From the NCBI GenBank assembly GCA_029260735.1, contig JAJDCR010000063.1:1-64000 (forward strand): a stretch of DNA of 64,000 nucleotides, in the 5' to 3' direction. How positions within the stretch are numbered: position 1 is the first letter of the stretch; each line of letters starts with the position of its first letter. Shown one piece after another: positions 31,961 through 41,132 of this stretch. The position numbers and the translations under genes are program-made. This DNA comes from Planctomycetota bacterium. Its GTDB lineage: Bacteria; Planctomycetota; Uabimicrobiia; Uabimicrobiales; Uabimicrobiaceae. The notes under the pieces were generated by a model. That model was not told where the DNA came from. It saw only the letters and a program-made list of their open reading frames with translations, and ran no database searches.

Positions 31961-33817
31961 ATGGTAATGAAGCAAAAGGAATTAGTGAAAGCATACTCTA
32001 TTTCCGTTGAAGATTTGGACAAAGAAATAGCAGAGGCCATGGGTGAGATATCAAATGAAGATATGCCCAAGCTGTATGAAGATTCCACCGAAGAGTTTGA
32101 GCCCGATAAGATCGTACAGGGGAAAGTTCTTAGTGTAAGCAATGACAGTGTGGTTGTTGATGTAGGATATAAGTCAGAAGGTGAAATCCCCCTCCAAGAA
32201 TTTGAAACTCCTCCTAATGTTGGAGATGAAATAGCAGTTCTTTTAGAATCTGTTGAAGATGAATTCGGTACAGTGGTTCTTTCGAAGAAAAAAGCAGATC
32301 GAATCCGAGGTTGGGAAGAACTTATTGCCACCAAAAAAGAAAGCGATGTGGTTGAAGGAACTGTTATCCGAAAAATCAAGGGTGGACTACTTCTTGATGT
32401 GGGAGTTCCTGTCTTTCTACCTGCTTCTCAAATTGATATTCGTCGAACAGGTGACATTGGCGATTATATTGGCAAAACTCTCCAAGCCCAAATCATCAAA
32501 ATTGATGAAGCTCGTATGAACATTGTTGTTTCTCGTCGTCGTTTAATCGAAGACGAAAGAAAGAAAGTCAAAGAGCAACTTCTGGAAGAACTGGAAGAAG
32601 GACAAGTTCGTACAGGTGTGGTCAAGAATATTGCCGACTTTGGTGTGTTTGTTGACCTTGGAGGTATAGATGGTCTTCTTCATATTACAGATATGAGTTG
32701 GGGCCGTATTAGCCATCCATCAGAAATGGTATCCATTGACGATGAGATTGAAGTGAAAATCTTAAAGCTAGATCGTAAACGAGAGAGAATTGCTCTTGGA
32801 TTGAAGCAAAAAACAGAAAGTCCTTGGACAAATATTGAAGAAAAATACCCGATGAATACTAAGGTTAACGGGCGCGTAGTGAATGTTATGAACTACGGAG
32901 CTTTTGTTCAACTGGAAGAGGGTATCGAAGGTCTTGTTCACATTTCTGAGATTTCATGGACAAAAAGAATCAATCATCCTTCTGAAGTTGTCAATATTGG
33001 CGATGAAGTTGAAGTTGTTGTTTTGGATATTAACAAAGATAAACAAGAAATTTCTTTAGGTATGAAACAAACAGAAGTTAATCCTTGGGAACTTGTTGCT
33101 GATAAATATCCAGTAGATTCTGTTATTGAAGGAAAAATTCGCAACCTAACTAATTATGGTGCTTTTATTGAAATCGAAGAAGGTATAGATGGTCTTCTTC
33201 ATATTTCTGATATTAGTTGGACAAAAAAAATCAGTCATCCTTCAGAGGTCTTAAAGAAAGGCGACTTGATCAAAGCGCAAGTTTTGGAAGTTGACCAAGA
33301 GCGTAAGCGAGTGGCTTTAGGCATGAAGCAAATGACCGATGATCCATGGCAAACTACCATTCCTGAAAAATACAAAGTGGATGATGTTGTTACTGGAAAA
33401 GTAACAAAGTTAACTAACTTTGGAGTATTTGTTGAGCTGGAGCAAGATTTAGAAGGTCTTCTTCATATCTCTGAGCTAACTGATCGTAAAATCAAATCAC
33501 CAGATGAAGTAGTTTCTCCTGGCGATGTTGTGGAAGTTAAAATTTTGCGACTAGATGACAAAGATCGTAAAATCGGTCTGTCTCTGGTTAAAGCTCAAAG
33601 CGGTGAAGAAGAAGCCTCCGAAAGTAGCGAAGAAGCAGGAGCAAGTACTGAAGCAGATGATAGCGCAGCAACTGAAGCAGATGATAGTGCAGAAACTGAA
33701 GCAGATGATAGTGCAGAAACTGAAGCAGATGATAGCGCAGAAACTGAAGCAGATGATAGCGCAGAAACTGAAGCAGATGATAGTGCAGATGAAGCTGATA
33801 CTGATACTAAAAAGTAG
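31961..33817 (+). CDS. rpsA: 30S ribosomal protein S1 with acidic repeat tail
   Basis: A 618-residue protein with six S1 RNA-binding domains (starting about 45, 130, 215, 300, 387 and 474), e.g. TGVVKNIADFGVFVDLGGID and LVHISEISW. S1 tethers mRNA to the small subunit and promotes translation initiation. The ATG at 31961 has GGAG 10 bases upstream. The last 70 residues are not ribosomal: five or six near-identical units of ETEADDSA make a very acidic tail, encoded by a 24-base tandem repeat. The first S1 domains are the divergent ribosome-binding pair, as usual. Confidence 0.95.
   Translation: MVMKQKELVKAYSISVEDLDKEIAEAMGEISNEDMPKLYEDSTEEFEPDKIVQGKVLSVSNDSVVVDVGYKSEGEIPLQEFETPPNVGDEIAVLLESVEDEFGTVVLSKKKADRIRGWEELIATKKESDVVEGTVIRKIKGGLLLDVGVPVFLPASQIDIRRTGDIGDYIGKTLQAQIIKIDEARMNIVVSRRRLIEDERKKVKEQLLEELEEGQVRTGVVKNIADFGVFVDLGGIDGLLHITDMSWGRISHPSEMVSIDDEIEVKILKLDRKRERIALGLKQKTESPWTNIEEKYPMNTKVNGRVVNVMNYGAFVQLEEGIEGLVHISEISWTKRINHPSEVVNIGDEVEVVVLDINKDKQEISLGMKQTEVNPWELVADKYPVDSVIEGKIRNLTNYGAFIEIEEGIDGLLHISDISWTKKISHPSEVLKKGDLIKAQVLEVDQERKRVALGMKQMTDDPWQTTIPEKYKVDDVVTGKVTKLTNFGVFVELEQDLEGLLHISELTDRKIKSPDEVVSPGDVVEVKILRLDDKDRKIGLSLVKAQSGEEEASESSEEAGASTEADDSAATEADDSAETEADDSAETEADDSAETEADDSAETEADDSADEADTDTKK
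33650..33800 (+). repeat. 24-bp tandem repeat encoding the acidic S1 tail
   Basis: Six successive units of about 24 bases (ACTGAAGCAGATGATAGTGC with small changes) encode (A/E)TEADDSA. Frame is kept throughout, so copy-number change would only lengthen or shorten the tail. Confidence 0.9.
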
Positions 33818-33826
33818 TCAGCAAAG

Positions 33827-33855
33827 TTGCTATGTACTTTCATAAAGTGTATAAT
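33827..33855 (+). promoter_or_regulatory. Candidate promoter of rny
   Basis: TTGCTA at 33827-33832 and a perfect TATAAT at 33850-33855 with 17 bases between, about 98 bases before the rny ATG. Confidence 0.6.
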
Positions 33856-33895
33856 ACTGAAGTTGGATAGATAGTTTGATCTATTGTCTGTCCTC

Positions 33896-33927
33896 GGGGC
33901 GTGTTTACGGGCACGCCCTATTTTTTT
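33896..33927 (+). terminator. Terminator-like hairpin in the rny leader
   Basis: GGGCGTG (33897-33903) pairs with CACGCCC (33912-33918) and is followed by TA and a run of T. It lies between the candidate promoter and the rny start, only 25 bases before the ATG. It can be the rpsA terminator, or an attenuator or stabilising structure of rny mRNA. Confidence 0.7.
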
Positions 33928-33952
33928 GGAAAAGCATTTCTTGGGAAAAACC

Positions 33953-35488
33953 ATGACACTAACCTTACTTTTATTGGGAGTAGTTGTTGGAGCAAGTATT
34001 CATTGGTTGTATTTCCAGCATCAAAAAAGAGAGGCTTTGAAAATAGCTTCCGAAATTGTTGGGAAAGCTCGCTATGAAGCCCAAAAAAATATTCAAAAGC
34101 TAGATGATCATGTCACGGAAGAAATTCATTCACTTCAAAAAAACTACGAATTTTACGTTCAAGAAACCAAAGCTTCTTTTAAAGACAAAGAGAAAAATCA
34201 AAGGTTTTTGAATCGTCACATCGAAGAAAAAAAAAGTAAGCTATCTATTCTCGAAGAAAAACTGCAGAAACAGCAAGAAGTCTTAGACTATTTAGAGCAA
34301 CAAAGAAAAAGAGTTGGGGGAAAATATAAAACTGTATCACTTCAACATGAAAAGAAGCTTTTGGTCCTTTGCAAAAAAGAACGAAAAGAACTAGAAGAAA
34401 AATTCATTGATAATTTAAATGAAAAATTAGAAAAAGAATTCCAAAACCACATTAATAATTACACCCAGAAACTAGAAGAAAATTCCTCTCGCCAAGCTTT
34501 AAGAATTTTGTCTTCTGTTATTCAAAGACATCAATCCCTTCAACACTATGAAACTCCCGGAAACACGATTGAACTGGAAGATGAGGCAACTTTAGAGAGC
34601 ATTTTAGGGGACGAAGAATTGAAGTTGTTTCTTAGGGAAAATTTGAAAATTGAGTTGGAAGGGGATAGCTCTCTTAATGTTTTGAGTATTGTTCAAGGAG
34701 ATGGGTGTGCACGCGAAATTACACGTAGATTACTGGAGAGTTGCTTAGCTGAAAAATCTTGGAACCTTGAGTATCTCAAAGAGAAACTAGCATTATATCA
34801 AGAAGTCTTAGAAGAAGAGATGATGGAAAGTGCTCAAGAAGCTTCCCTGATGGCCAAAATTCCTTCTTTACCTCGAAATATTGCTTCTGTTTTTGGACGA
34901 CTTAAGTATCGCACTAGTTATGGACAAAATATTCTTTGGCATTCAGTGGAGGTTTCTCATCTTGCTTCTATCATTGCTGCTGAGATAGGATTAGATACGG
35001 AGTTGGCGAAAAAAGCAGGCTTTTTTCACGACATAGGAAAAGCTGTAGACCACGATATCAAGGGAGATCATATTGAGATCGGGGTGGAAATTTTAAAAGA
35101 CTACGAAACTAGGCCAGAGGTTTTGCAAGGAGTGGAAGGACATCATAACGATGCTAATACTGAGACTCCCTATGCTATTCTAGTTAGTGTTGCCGATGCT
35201 ATTAGTGCTTCACGTCCTGGAGCTCGACGAGGTGCTTTTGAAAAATACGTTGTGCGTTTAGAAAAACTAGAATCTATTGTTGGTTCTCTTCCTGGGATAA
35301 AAGAGGCTTATGCTATTTCTGCTGGACGAGAGATCCGTATTATAGTGGATCCCTTAGTTTTGAGTGACGAAGAAACTTCTCAACTCGCACAGAAAATAGT
35401 CCAAAACATAGAAGAAAAGTTGAGTTATCCAGGAACTGTTATGATTACAATTATTCGCGAAATGAAAATCGTTGAATATGCTCGGTAA
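33953..35488 (+). CDS. rny: Ribonuclease Y with degenerate KH domain
   Basis: A 511-residue membrane-anchored endoribonuclease: helix 1-20, long coiled coil (about 25-190), KH region (about 200-270) and HD domain (about 320-415) with RTSYGQN, VSHLASIIAAEIGLD, FFHDIGKAVDH and SVADAISASRPGARR, then the usual C-terminus ending EMKIVEYAR. It starts bulk mRNA decay at the membrane. The ATG at 33953 is chosen because the hydrophobic anchor begins there and GGGA precedes it. In the KH region the GxxG loop (GREGRNIR in typical RNase Y) reads GDEELKLF, so RNA grip by KH may be lost or altered. Confidence 0.93.
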   Translation: MTLTLLLLGVVVGASIHWLYFQHQKREALKIASEIVGKARYEAQKNIQKLDDHVTEEIHSLQKNYEFYVQETKASFKDKEKNQRFLNRHIEEKKSKLSILEEKLQKQQEVLDYLEQQRKRVGGKYKTVSLQHEKKLLVLCKKERKELEEKFIDNLNEKLEKEFQNHINNYTQKLEENSSRQALRILSSVIQRHQSLQHYETPGNTIELEDEATLESILGDEELKLFLRENLKIELEGDSSLNVLSIVQGDGCAREITRRLLESCLAEKSWNLEYLKEKLALYQEVLEEEMMESAQEASLMAKIPSLPRNIASVFGRLKYRTSYGQNILWHSVEVSHLASIIAAEIGLDTELAKKAGFFHDIGKAVDHDIKGDHIEIGVEILKDYETRPEVLQGVEGHHNDANTETPYAILVSVADAISASRPGARRGAFEKYVVRLEKLESIVGSLPGIKEAYAISAGREIRIIVDPLVLSDEETSQLAQKIVQNIEEKLSYPGTVMITIIREMKIVEYAR

Positions 35489-35499
35489 GGGACTTAGAA

Positions 35500-36489
35500 A
35501 TGGCTTTATGCTTTGCAGCATCATTAATTAATCCGCAAACTCAAGATCCAGGTTTATTCGTTCGTGTTAACCAAGAAAAAAGAGCATTTTTATTTGACTG
35601 TGGCAATATAGAGAAACTAGGCAAGAAAAATATCCAGTATGTTTCCTTGGTTTTTATTTCTCATACCCACATTGATCACTTTATTGGGTTTGATTTAGTT
35701 TTACGTTATAATATAGGATTAAACAAAACCCTTAAAATCTTTGGTCCTCCTCAAATCGCAGAGCAAGTCCAACACAAGATTCTTTCTTATAACTGGAATC
35801 TTTTAACCCCTGATAATGCTAATTTTCTTGTTTATGAGATTCACGAACACGAAATTAAAGAGTATTCTTTGTATAGTGCCGAGTTTTATCGAAAATTACA
35901 TTTGCGGGAAGTTATAGAACGCAAAGACTCAGCCATTTATCATGAAAAAAAGTTCTCTGTTTTTTCTGCTTGTTTAGACCATAAAACACCTTCTTTAGCG
36001 TATTCTCTTAGAGAGAAAGATGTTTGGAGAGTGGATAAGGAAAAACTGGATAACTTTCCTCACCCTCCTGGGGCTTGGTTGAAAGAACTGAAAGAAGCTG
36101 TTATTGAGTCTTCTCAAGAAGATACTCTTTTTCTGGAAATTGAAGAAAAAGAGTACTCTCTTACAGATCTAAAAAATGAACTTTTGCTAAAGCTGACAGG
36201 GCAAAAGATTTGTTATGTCACAGACACTATTTACAACGGAAAAACTGCTTCTGCTATTCTTGATTTGGCACTCGACTCAGATCTTTTCTTTTGTGAATGC
36301 CATTTTGCCGACGAAGATCTTGAAAAAGCAACAGATACTTTTCACCTTACGACGAGTCAAGCAGGAGAATTGGGCCGAAAAGCAAAAGCGAAAAAATTGA
36401 TTGGTTTCCACTACTCGTCAAAATATACCTATCAACAGCAATCTATGATGAAGCAAGAACTAAGAATGGCTTTCTCTAAAAAAAATTAG
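35500..36489 (+). CDS. RNase Z-like metallo-beta-lactamase-fold hydrolase
   Basis: A 329-residue protein with the zinc motif SHTHIDH (about 54-60), further metal ligands in LDHKTPS and VTDTIY, and an RNase Z-like C-terminus (ECHFADED, FHLTTSQAGELGRKA, LIGFHYSSKY). Family members trim tRNA 3' ends or act on other RNAs. It follows rny by 11 bases behind AAGGGA, so both are probably one transcript, which supports an RNA substrate. The middle is longer and more divergent than in canonical RNase Z, so tRNA processing is probable rather than certain. Confidence 0.8.
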   Translation: MALCFAASLINPQTQDPGLFVRVNQEKRAFLFDCGNIEKLGKKNIQYVSLVFISHTHIDHFIGFDLVLRYNIGLNKTLKIFGPPQIAEQVQHKILSYNWNLLTPDNANFLVYEIHEHEIKEYSLYSAEFYRKLHLREVIERKDSAIYHEKKFSVFSACLDHKTPSLAYSLREKDVWRVDKEKLDNFPHPPGAWLKELKEAVIESSQEDTLFLEIEEKEYSLTDLKNELLLKLTGQKICYVTDTIYNGKTASAILDLALDSDLFFCECHFADEDLEKATDTFHLTTSQAGELGRKAKAKKLIGFHYSSKYTYQQQSMMKQELRMAFSKKN

Positions 36490-36557
36490 GGCGTGTCCTT
36501 AGATGCTTGGAAAAAATTTTAAAATAGGGTTCATTATAACTCTTACAGGAGAAAAAA

Positions 36558-37322
36558 ATGAAAGATGTGAATTCCTCTCAAGAGACCACCGGTAGTACGG
36601 AATCAAAAGAAAAAAAAATTGGTTTTTGGGAGTCTGTTTCTCGTTTCTTTAAAGACCCTGTTACAGAAACGACCGATGCAGTAGAAAAGATGGCAGAAAA
36701 AGCTTTAGATACAGTCGAAGATACAGTAAATGCTGTCGGAGACACAGTGAATGCTGTCGGAAATATGGCGGGAAAAGTCGTTTTATCAACGACCGACTTG
36801 ATTGGACAGGGAATTGGGATGATAAGTAACTCCGTTATTAATACGACTAAGTTTATGACGAATGCAAAATACCGCCAAGAAGAAGTTTACCCCTGGGTGC
36901 AAGAGGTTCTCAAAGATAGTTGGGGAAAGGTAAGTCAAGAAATTGATGAGTCTCAAGAAATGATGATGATCCTTTGGAAATACTCCCACGGACATGATCT
37001 TACGGAAGAGGAAGAAAAAGCTGCGAAAGAACAGCTTTTTGATATTATGAAGACGGTTCCTGCTTTGGCTATTTTTGCTTTGCCTGGAGGAGCTATTCTT
37101 CTTCCCTTATTGGCTCGTGCTCTTCCCTGGAACTTAATGCCTTCATCTTTTAAAGAGCAAGTTAAAGAAGAATATGGAGAAGATTCTCTTAAAGAGAGTT
37201 TGTCTCCAGATGAAGAAATTCGAGTAGATGAGAGTGTTGTTATTCCTGAAGAAGTACAAAAAGAAGTAGTCTCCAACATCCAAGAAGTGATTGATGAAAA
37301 AATATCGGAAGACACTCCCTAG
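36558..37322 (+). CDS. LETM1-like ribosome-binding-domain protein
   Basis: A 254-residue protein with an N-terminal amphipathic region of repeated (D/N)TV(N/E)AVG units (about 45-75), a middle helical part, and a segment (about 155-215) IMKTVPALAIFALPGG followed by AILLPLLARALPWNLMPSSF. This matches the LETM1 signature (hydrophobic helix, P-x-x-L-x-P-x-x-L-x-x-x-P-x-x-(L)P-S-x-F), known from mitochondrial LETM1 where it contacts ribosomes and affects K+/H+ balance. The C-terminus is acidic. CAGGAGA precedes the ATG. Bacterial relatives are poorly studied, and the role here is unknown. Confidence 0.7.
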   Translation: MKDVNSSQETTGSTESKEKKIGFWESVSRFFKDPVTETTDAVEKMAEKALDTVEDTVNAVGDTVNAVGNMAGKVVLSTTDLIGQGIGMISNSVINTTKFMTNAKYRQEEVYPWVQEVLKDSWGKVSQEIDESQEMMMILWKYSHGHDLTEEEEKAAKEQLFDIMKTVPALAIFALPGGAILLPLLARALPWNLMPSSFKEQVKEEYGEDSLKESLSPDEEIRVDESVVIPEEVQKEVVSNIQEVIDEKISEDTP

Positions 37323-37450
37323 AAAAACTTTATTTTTTGCGAGCGAATACTAGAATAGTAGTAGACATCTGTTTTTAAATTAGGTAAGCTGATTTTGCTG
37401 GCAGAAAAATCAAATCTTGCGAAAAAAGTGGAAAGGAAGTTTAAGTTGTC

Positions 37451-37714
37451 ATGGGTGAGAGTCCAGAAAAAGACAGTTTTGAGACATCTTTAAAAAAATT
37501 AGAAAAAATTGCTTTGGAGTTGGATCATGGAGAACTTCCTCTAGAACAGTACATTGCAAAATATGAAGAAGGAATTCTTTGTCTGAACCAGTGTTATGCT
37601 ATGCTCTCTCAGGCCCAAAAGAAAATTGTATTGTTAAAAAAGAAAAGCGATGGAATTCTTCAAGAAAACTCCTTTGATGATTATTTGAAGAAAGCTTCGG
37701 AAGAAAAAAGCTAA
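37451..37714 (+). CDS. xseB: Exodeoxyribonuclease VII small subunit
   Basis: An 87-residue protein with the XseB pattern: FETSLKKLEKIALELDHGEL, PLEQYIAKYEEGI and a helical C-terminus of repeated Gln/Lys. XseB binds in several copies to XseA to form the single-strand DNA exonuclease. The large subunit is not in this window. It is followed by ispA, a gene pair seen in many bacteria. Confidence 0.88.
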   Translation: MGESPEKDSFETSLKKLEKIALELDHGELPLEQYIAKYEEGILCLNQCYAMLSQAQKKIVLLKKKSDGILQENSFDDYLKKASEEKS

Positions 37715-37804
37715 GGGAGCAGCACCAATAAAAAACTTTACAAATTTTTTCATTAGAATTTCCTAGTAAGGTGTCCCTAAAAGAAAAGGAGCTGATTTAA
37801 TTTT

Positions 37805-38710
37805 ATGGTTGATAGCATCCTTACTCATGAGAAGCTCGAACTAGAGCATTACTTAGAAAAATCTAGAAAAGAAATAGAAGATTTTCTGATTTCTTGCTTG
37901 GATCAAAAAAATCCCTATGCTAATCCTCTTTTAGAAGCAATGAGGTATAGCATTCTAGGAGGAGGTAAACGCCTTCGAGCCATTCTTGCTATTACAAGTT
38001 GCCGATCTTTGCAAGGAGAAGACTCTAATGTGTTTCCTGTGGCAGCAGCTTTAGAACTCATCCATGGATACTCTTTGATACACGATGATTTACCAGCCCT
38101 TGATAATGATGATTATCGAAGAGGAAAATTGTCTACTCATAAAAAATATGGTGAGGCAATGGGAATATTGGCGGGGGATGGTCTTCTTACTCATGCCTTT
38201 TGGATTACCTCTGCTAAGACAAGGGATAAAGAAATTGTCGCTTCTCTTGTCGAAACTCTCTCTTATTTATCAGGAATAGGAGGGATGGTCGTTGGTCAAG
38301 TAGCTGATATTTTGAATGAAAATAAAACTCCGTCCGTTGATTTGGTGGACTTTATTCATAAGAATAAAACAGGTGCTTTAATTGCAGCTTCATGTAAATG
38401 TGGTGCTATTGCTGCAAAAACATCCGACGAAAATATTGCAAGACTTACTAGCTACGGAGAAAAAATAGGTTTAGCTTTTCAGATAATGGACGATTTGCTA
38501 GATGTACAGGGAACTAATGAAGGCATTGGCAAGAGAGTCAAAAAAGATGAGGAAAAGGGGAAAGTTACCTACCCCGCCGTTTGGGGAGTGGAAAAGTCAG
38601 AACAAATTGCCAATCAGTTGGTGCAAGAGGCACAAGAGCAGGTATCAAGTTTCCCCAATAACCAATATCTTTTGGCATTAGCCGACTACGTTTATCTTCG
38701 AAAAAATTAG
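37805..38710 (+). CDS. ispA: Polyprenyl (farnesyl/geranylgeranyl-type) diphosphate synthase
   Basis: A 301-residue all-helical prenyltransferase with GGKRLRAIL, the first Asp-rich motif DDLPALDNDDYRRG (about 92) and the second DDLLD (about 228). It condenses isopentenyl with allylic diphosphates to C15 or C20 products for quinones and lipid carriers. The C-terminus lacks the last Arg/Lys-rich turn of some IspA proteins but otherwise the length is normal. AAGGAG lies upstream at rather long spacing. Confidence 0.92.
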   Translation: MVDSILTHEKLELEHYLEKSRKEIEDFLISCLDQKNPYANPLLEAMRYSILGGGKRLRAILAITSCRSLQGEDSNVFPVAAALELIHGYSLIHDDLPALDNDDYRRGKLSTHKKYGEAMGILAGDGLLTHAFWITSAKTRDKEIVASLVETLSYLSGIGGMVVGQVADILNENKTPSVDLVDFIHKNKTGALIAASCKCGAIAAKTSDENIARLTSYGEKIGLAFQIMDDLLDVQGTNEGIGKRVKKDEEKGKVTYPAVWGVEKSEQIANQLVQEAQEQVSSFPNNQYLLALADYVYLRKN

Positions 38711-38758
38711 GTAAACAGTCCTTGATCTAAAAAAAAATAGGGCTTTTAGAGGATATTT

Positions 38759-39595
38759 ATGAAAACGCTGGCGGTAGTAGCAGATTTTCGCAAGCAATCA
38801 GTCCATCATGCTATTCAAGAATTTCGCTCTTGGATGGAAAAAAGAGTGACAGTGGTTGGTTGGTATCAAAGTCCAGAATATCTCAAAAAAGATTTAGCAA
38901 GTCACCAAATTGACTACATCTTAGTTTTTGGAGGAGATGGTCTTCTTCTTTCTACAGCTCGTATACTAGAAGGAGATCGTATTCCTGTTATGGGAGTCAA
39001 TTTTGGTAAATTAGGCTTTCTTACAGAACTAAGAACGAGCGAATTAAAAGATGGTTTAGAGCAAATCTTATCAGATAACTGCCGAGTTGCTGTTCGAATG
39101 ATGTTGAAATGCGAAATTCTTCGAGAGCAAAAAGTGATAAAAACATGTCTTGCTCTTAATGATGGAGTCGTTCGAAGTGGACAATCCTCTCGTTTATTGT
39201 ATTGCTCCATTTCGATAGGAGGAGAGGAAGTTTCTAAGTATGGGGGAGATGGGGTTATTATTTCTACTCCCACAGGCTCGACGGCTTACTCTCTTTCTGC
39301 GGGAGGGCCTGTTTTAAGTCCTAATTTACAGGCTTTGGTGATTACCCCTATTTGTCCTCATGTTCTAACAATGCGGCCCATTGTTGTCCCCTCAAATGAA
39401 TGCATCGAAGTTGCTTTTTCTGCTCCTTTTCCTGGTGAAGCAAACTTCAATGCTGATGGGGAAACTTTCGAGTTACAAGAGAATGACATTGTTCGAATTT
39501 CTCAGTCAGAGAAAAGCTTTTATTTATTAGAGACAGGACAAAGAAGCTACTTTAAAATACTGAGAGAGAAATTAGGCTGGGGAAGACAGGGATGA
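38759..39595 (+). CDS. nadK: NAD kinase
   Basis: A 278-residue enzyme that phosphorylates NAD to NADP. The GGDG motif (about 58-61), NFGKLGFL, ALNDGVV and ISTPTGSTAYSLSAGGP are all present. Length is typical. GAGGA lies before the ATG. It follows ispA by 48 bases and is probably cotranscribed with xseB-ispA. Confidence 0.96.
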   Translation: MKTLAVVADFRKQSVHHAIQEFRSWMEKRVTVVGWYQSPEYLKKDLASHQIDYILVFGGDGLLLSTARILEGDRIPVMGVNFGKLGFLTELRTSELKDGLEQILSDNCRVAVRMMLKCEILREQKVIKTCLALNDGVVRSGQSSRLLYCSISIGGEEVSKYGGDGVIISTPTGSTAYSLSAGGPVLSPNLQALVITPICPHVLTMRPIVVPSNECIEVAFSAPFPGEANFNADGETFELQENDIVRISQSEKSFYLLETGQRSYFKILREKLGWGRQG

Positions 39596-39756
39596 GCGTT
39601 ACGCTACGGTCTTACTTGTTCTCTAATACCATTATTATTTTGGATATTTAACGTTATTAAGGGGAGGTTTTTGCTAAACCTTGGTTTTTTGTTTAGGTTT
39701 GACAAATGCCCACGAAAAGCTTGTAAATGATGGAAAAGAAGGAGTGAAGAAAGACC

Positions 39757-40491
39757 ATGAGATTCGGCATTATTGCAGATATACATGCAAACCTTGAGGC
39801 TTTAACTGCTGTTCTAGATACACTAAAAAGACAAGAAGTCGATCAGATTTTTTGTGTAGGAGATATTGTTGGTTATAATGCAAACCCAGCAGAATGCATA
39901 GAGCTACTTAAAGAAAATGGTGTTATCTCTATTAGTGGTAATCATGATCGCTTTACCTCTGGAGAAATTGACGCTATCATTCGCAAAGAAACTAGAGATG
40001 TTATTAACTTTACCCGTAATGCTTTAAGTACCGAACAAATGGATTATATTGCTTCTTTACCAGAAGAACGCTACTTTGAAGATATATTTCTTTTTGTTCA
40101 TGGGTCACCACGACATAAGGATGAGTACATTAACTCTTTGCAAATTGCCCGAAGCAATTTACAACTACTGCAACGAGAACGCCCTTTTGTTTCTGTCTGT
40201 TTTTACGGACATACTCACCTCCCTTACATTATTTCTCCAAACCGCATTGAAACTGACATTCACCGTTCTACTAGTTTTGAGCTTGATCCTAAATTTACTT
40301 ATTTAATTAATCCAGGGGGAGTTGGGCAGCCTCGAGATCAGTGCCCTCTAGCTTCTTGTGCTATCTTTGATGTGGATAGATATGTTGTTCATTACTTTCG
40401 AGTAGAGTATGACATTGAAACCACTCAAGGTAAAATCAGAGAGGCGGGAATTGATCATAAAATCGCTGATCGCTTATCTAAAGGACGCTAA
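39757..40491 (+). CDS. Calcineurin-like metallophosphoesterase (YfcE/MJ0936-like)
   Basis: A 244-residue protein with the five metal-binding blocks of the family: IADIHANLEAL, VGDIVGYNA, SGNHDRF, VHGSPR and YGHTHLPY, ending GGVGQPRD. Such enzymes hydrolyse phosphodiesters with two metal ions; substrates range from cyclic nucleotides to unknown. Cytosolic. No neighbour points to the substrate. Confidence 0.88.
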   Translation: MRFGIIADIHANLEALTAVLDTLKRQEVDQIFCVGDIVGYNANPAECIELLKENGVISISGNHDRFTSGEIDAIIRKETRDVINFTRNALSTEQMDYIASLPEERYFEDIFLFVHGSPRHKDEYINSLQIARSNLQLLQRERPFVSVCFYGHTHLPYIISPNRIETDIHRSTSFELDPKFTYLINPGGVGQPRDQCPLASCAIFDVDRYVVHYFRVEYDIETTQGKIREAGIDHKIADRLSKGR

Positions 40492-40541
40492 GTTGCTTTG
40501 TGACCAGAATTATATAACCCCACTTAGAAAGTAATAGTCAA

Positions 40542-41114
40542 TTGGAAAAGATCAATAAGAGGCGGCGCATTGTTTCTGTTTGTGGCCCGAGTGGAAGTGG
40601 TAAATCTTTTATTGTCAAAAGATTTACAAATTTTGCTAAGGTGAGTACCGATGATTTTTATATCGGCAAATCAAAAATGGTTAAGAATGATAGAGAAGTA
40701 TATAACTTTGATGATCCTCGAGCTGTTGATTTAGTTCAATGCGCCGAAGCTATTCAAGCTTTGGCAGAATCTCCTCCGGGAGTCAAAATTACTATTCCTA
40801 AGTATGATATGAAAGCTTCTGAGCCCTGCGGAACGAAAACGATTATTACCCCCAACGAAAATGCTATTATTATTATCGAAGGAATTTTTGCCTTTCACCC
40901 ACCTCTTCTTCAAATTGCAGACTTTCGTATTTACATGGATCCTCCCCCTGAGGTTATTTTAGCTCGTCGCTATCGGCGTGATATAGAGGAGAGAGGTCGC
41001 ACCCCCATGCAAATTTTAAGGCAGTACCCTAGTGTTCTCAAAGGGTACGAAGAGTATATCGAACCAGTTAAGCAATTTGCTGACTTGATCATTGACTTTG
41101 GCAAGATTGTTTAG
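40542..41114 (+). CDS. Uridine kinase-like P-loop kinase
   Basis: A 190-residue protein with a Walker A motif GPSGSGKS near residue 15, STDDFYIGKSKM, FDDPRAVD, PKYDMKASEP, IIEGIFAFH and a lid with RRYRRDIEERGRT, the order seen in uridine kinases. It should phosphorylate uridine/cytidine or a related small alcohol with ATP. The frame begins at TTG with AGAAAG upstream and no nearby ATG; this start is provisional. It follows the phosphoesterase by 50 bases. Confidence 0.82.
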   Translation: MEKINKRRRIVSVCGPSGSGKSFIVKRFTNFAKVSTDDFYIGKSKMVKNDREVYNFDDPRAVDLVQCAEAIQALAESPPGVKITIPKYDMKASEPCGTKTIITPNENAIIIIEGIFAFHPPLLQIADFRIYMDPPPEVILARRYRRDIEERGRTPMQILRQYPSVLKGYEEYIEPVKQFADLIIDFGKIV

Positions 41115-41132
41115 TCTAGAAATCCTTGCCTC

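Noticed and set aside
33555..33845. Extra frames across the S1 tail repeat, both strands
   Set aside because: Produced by the stop-free 24-base tandem repeat; composition is a single repeated peptide with no start signals.
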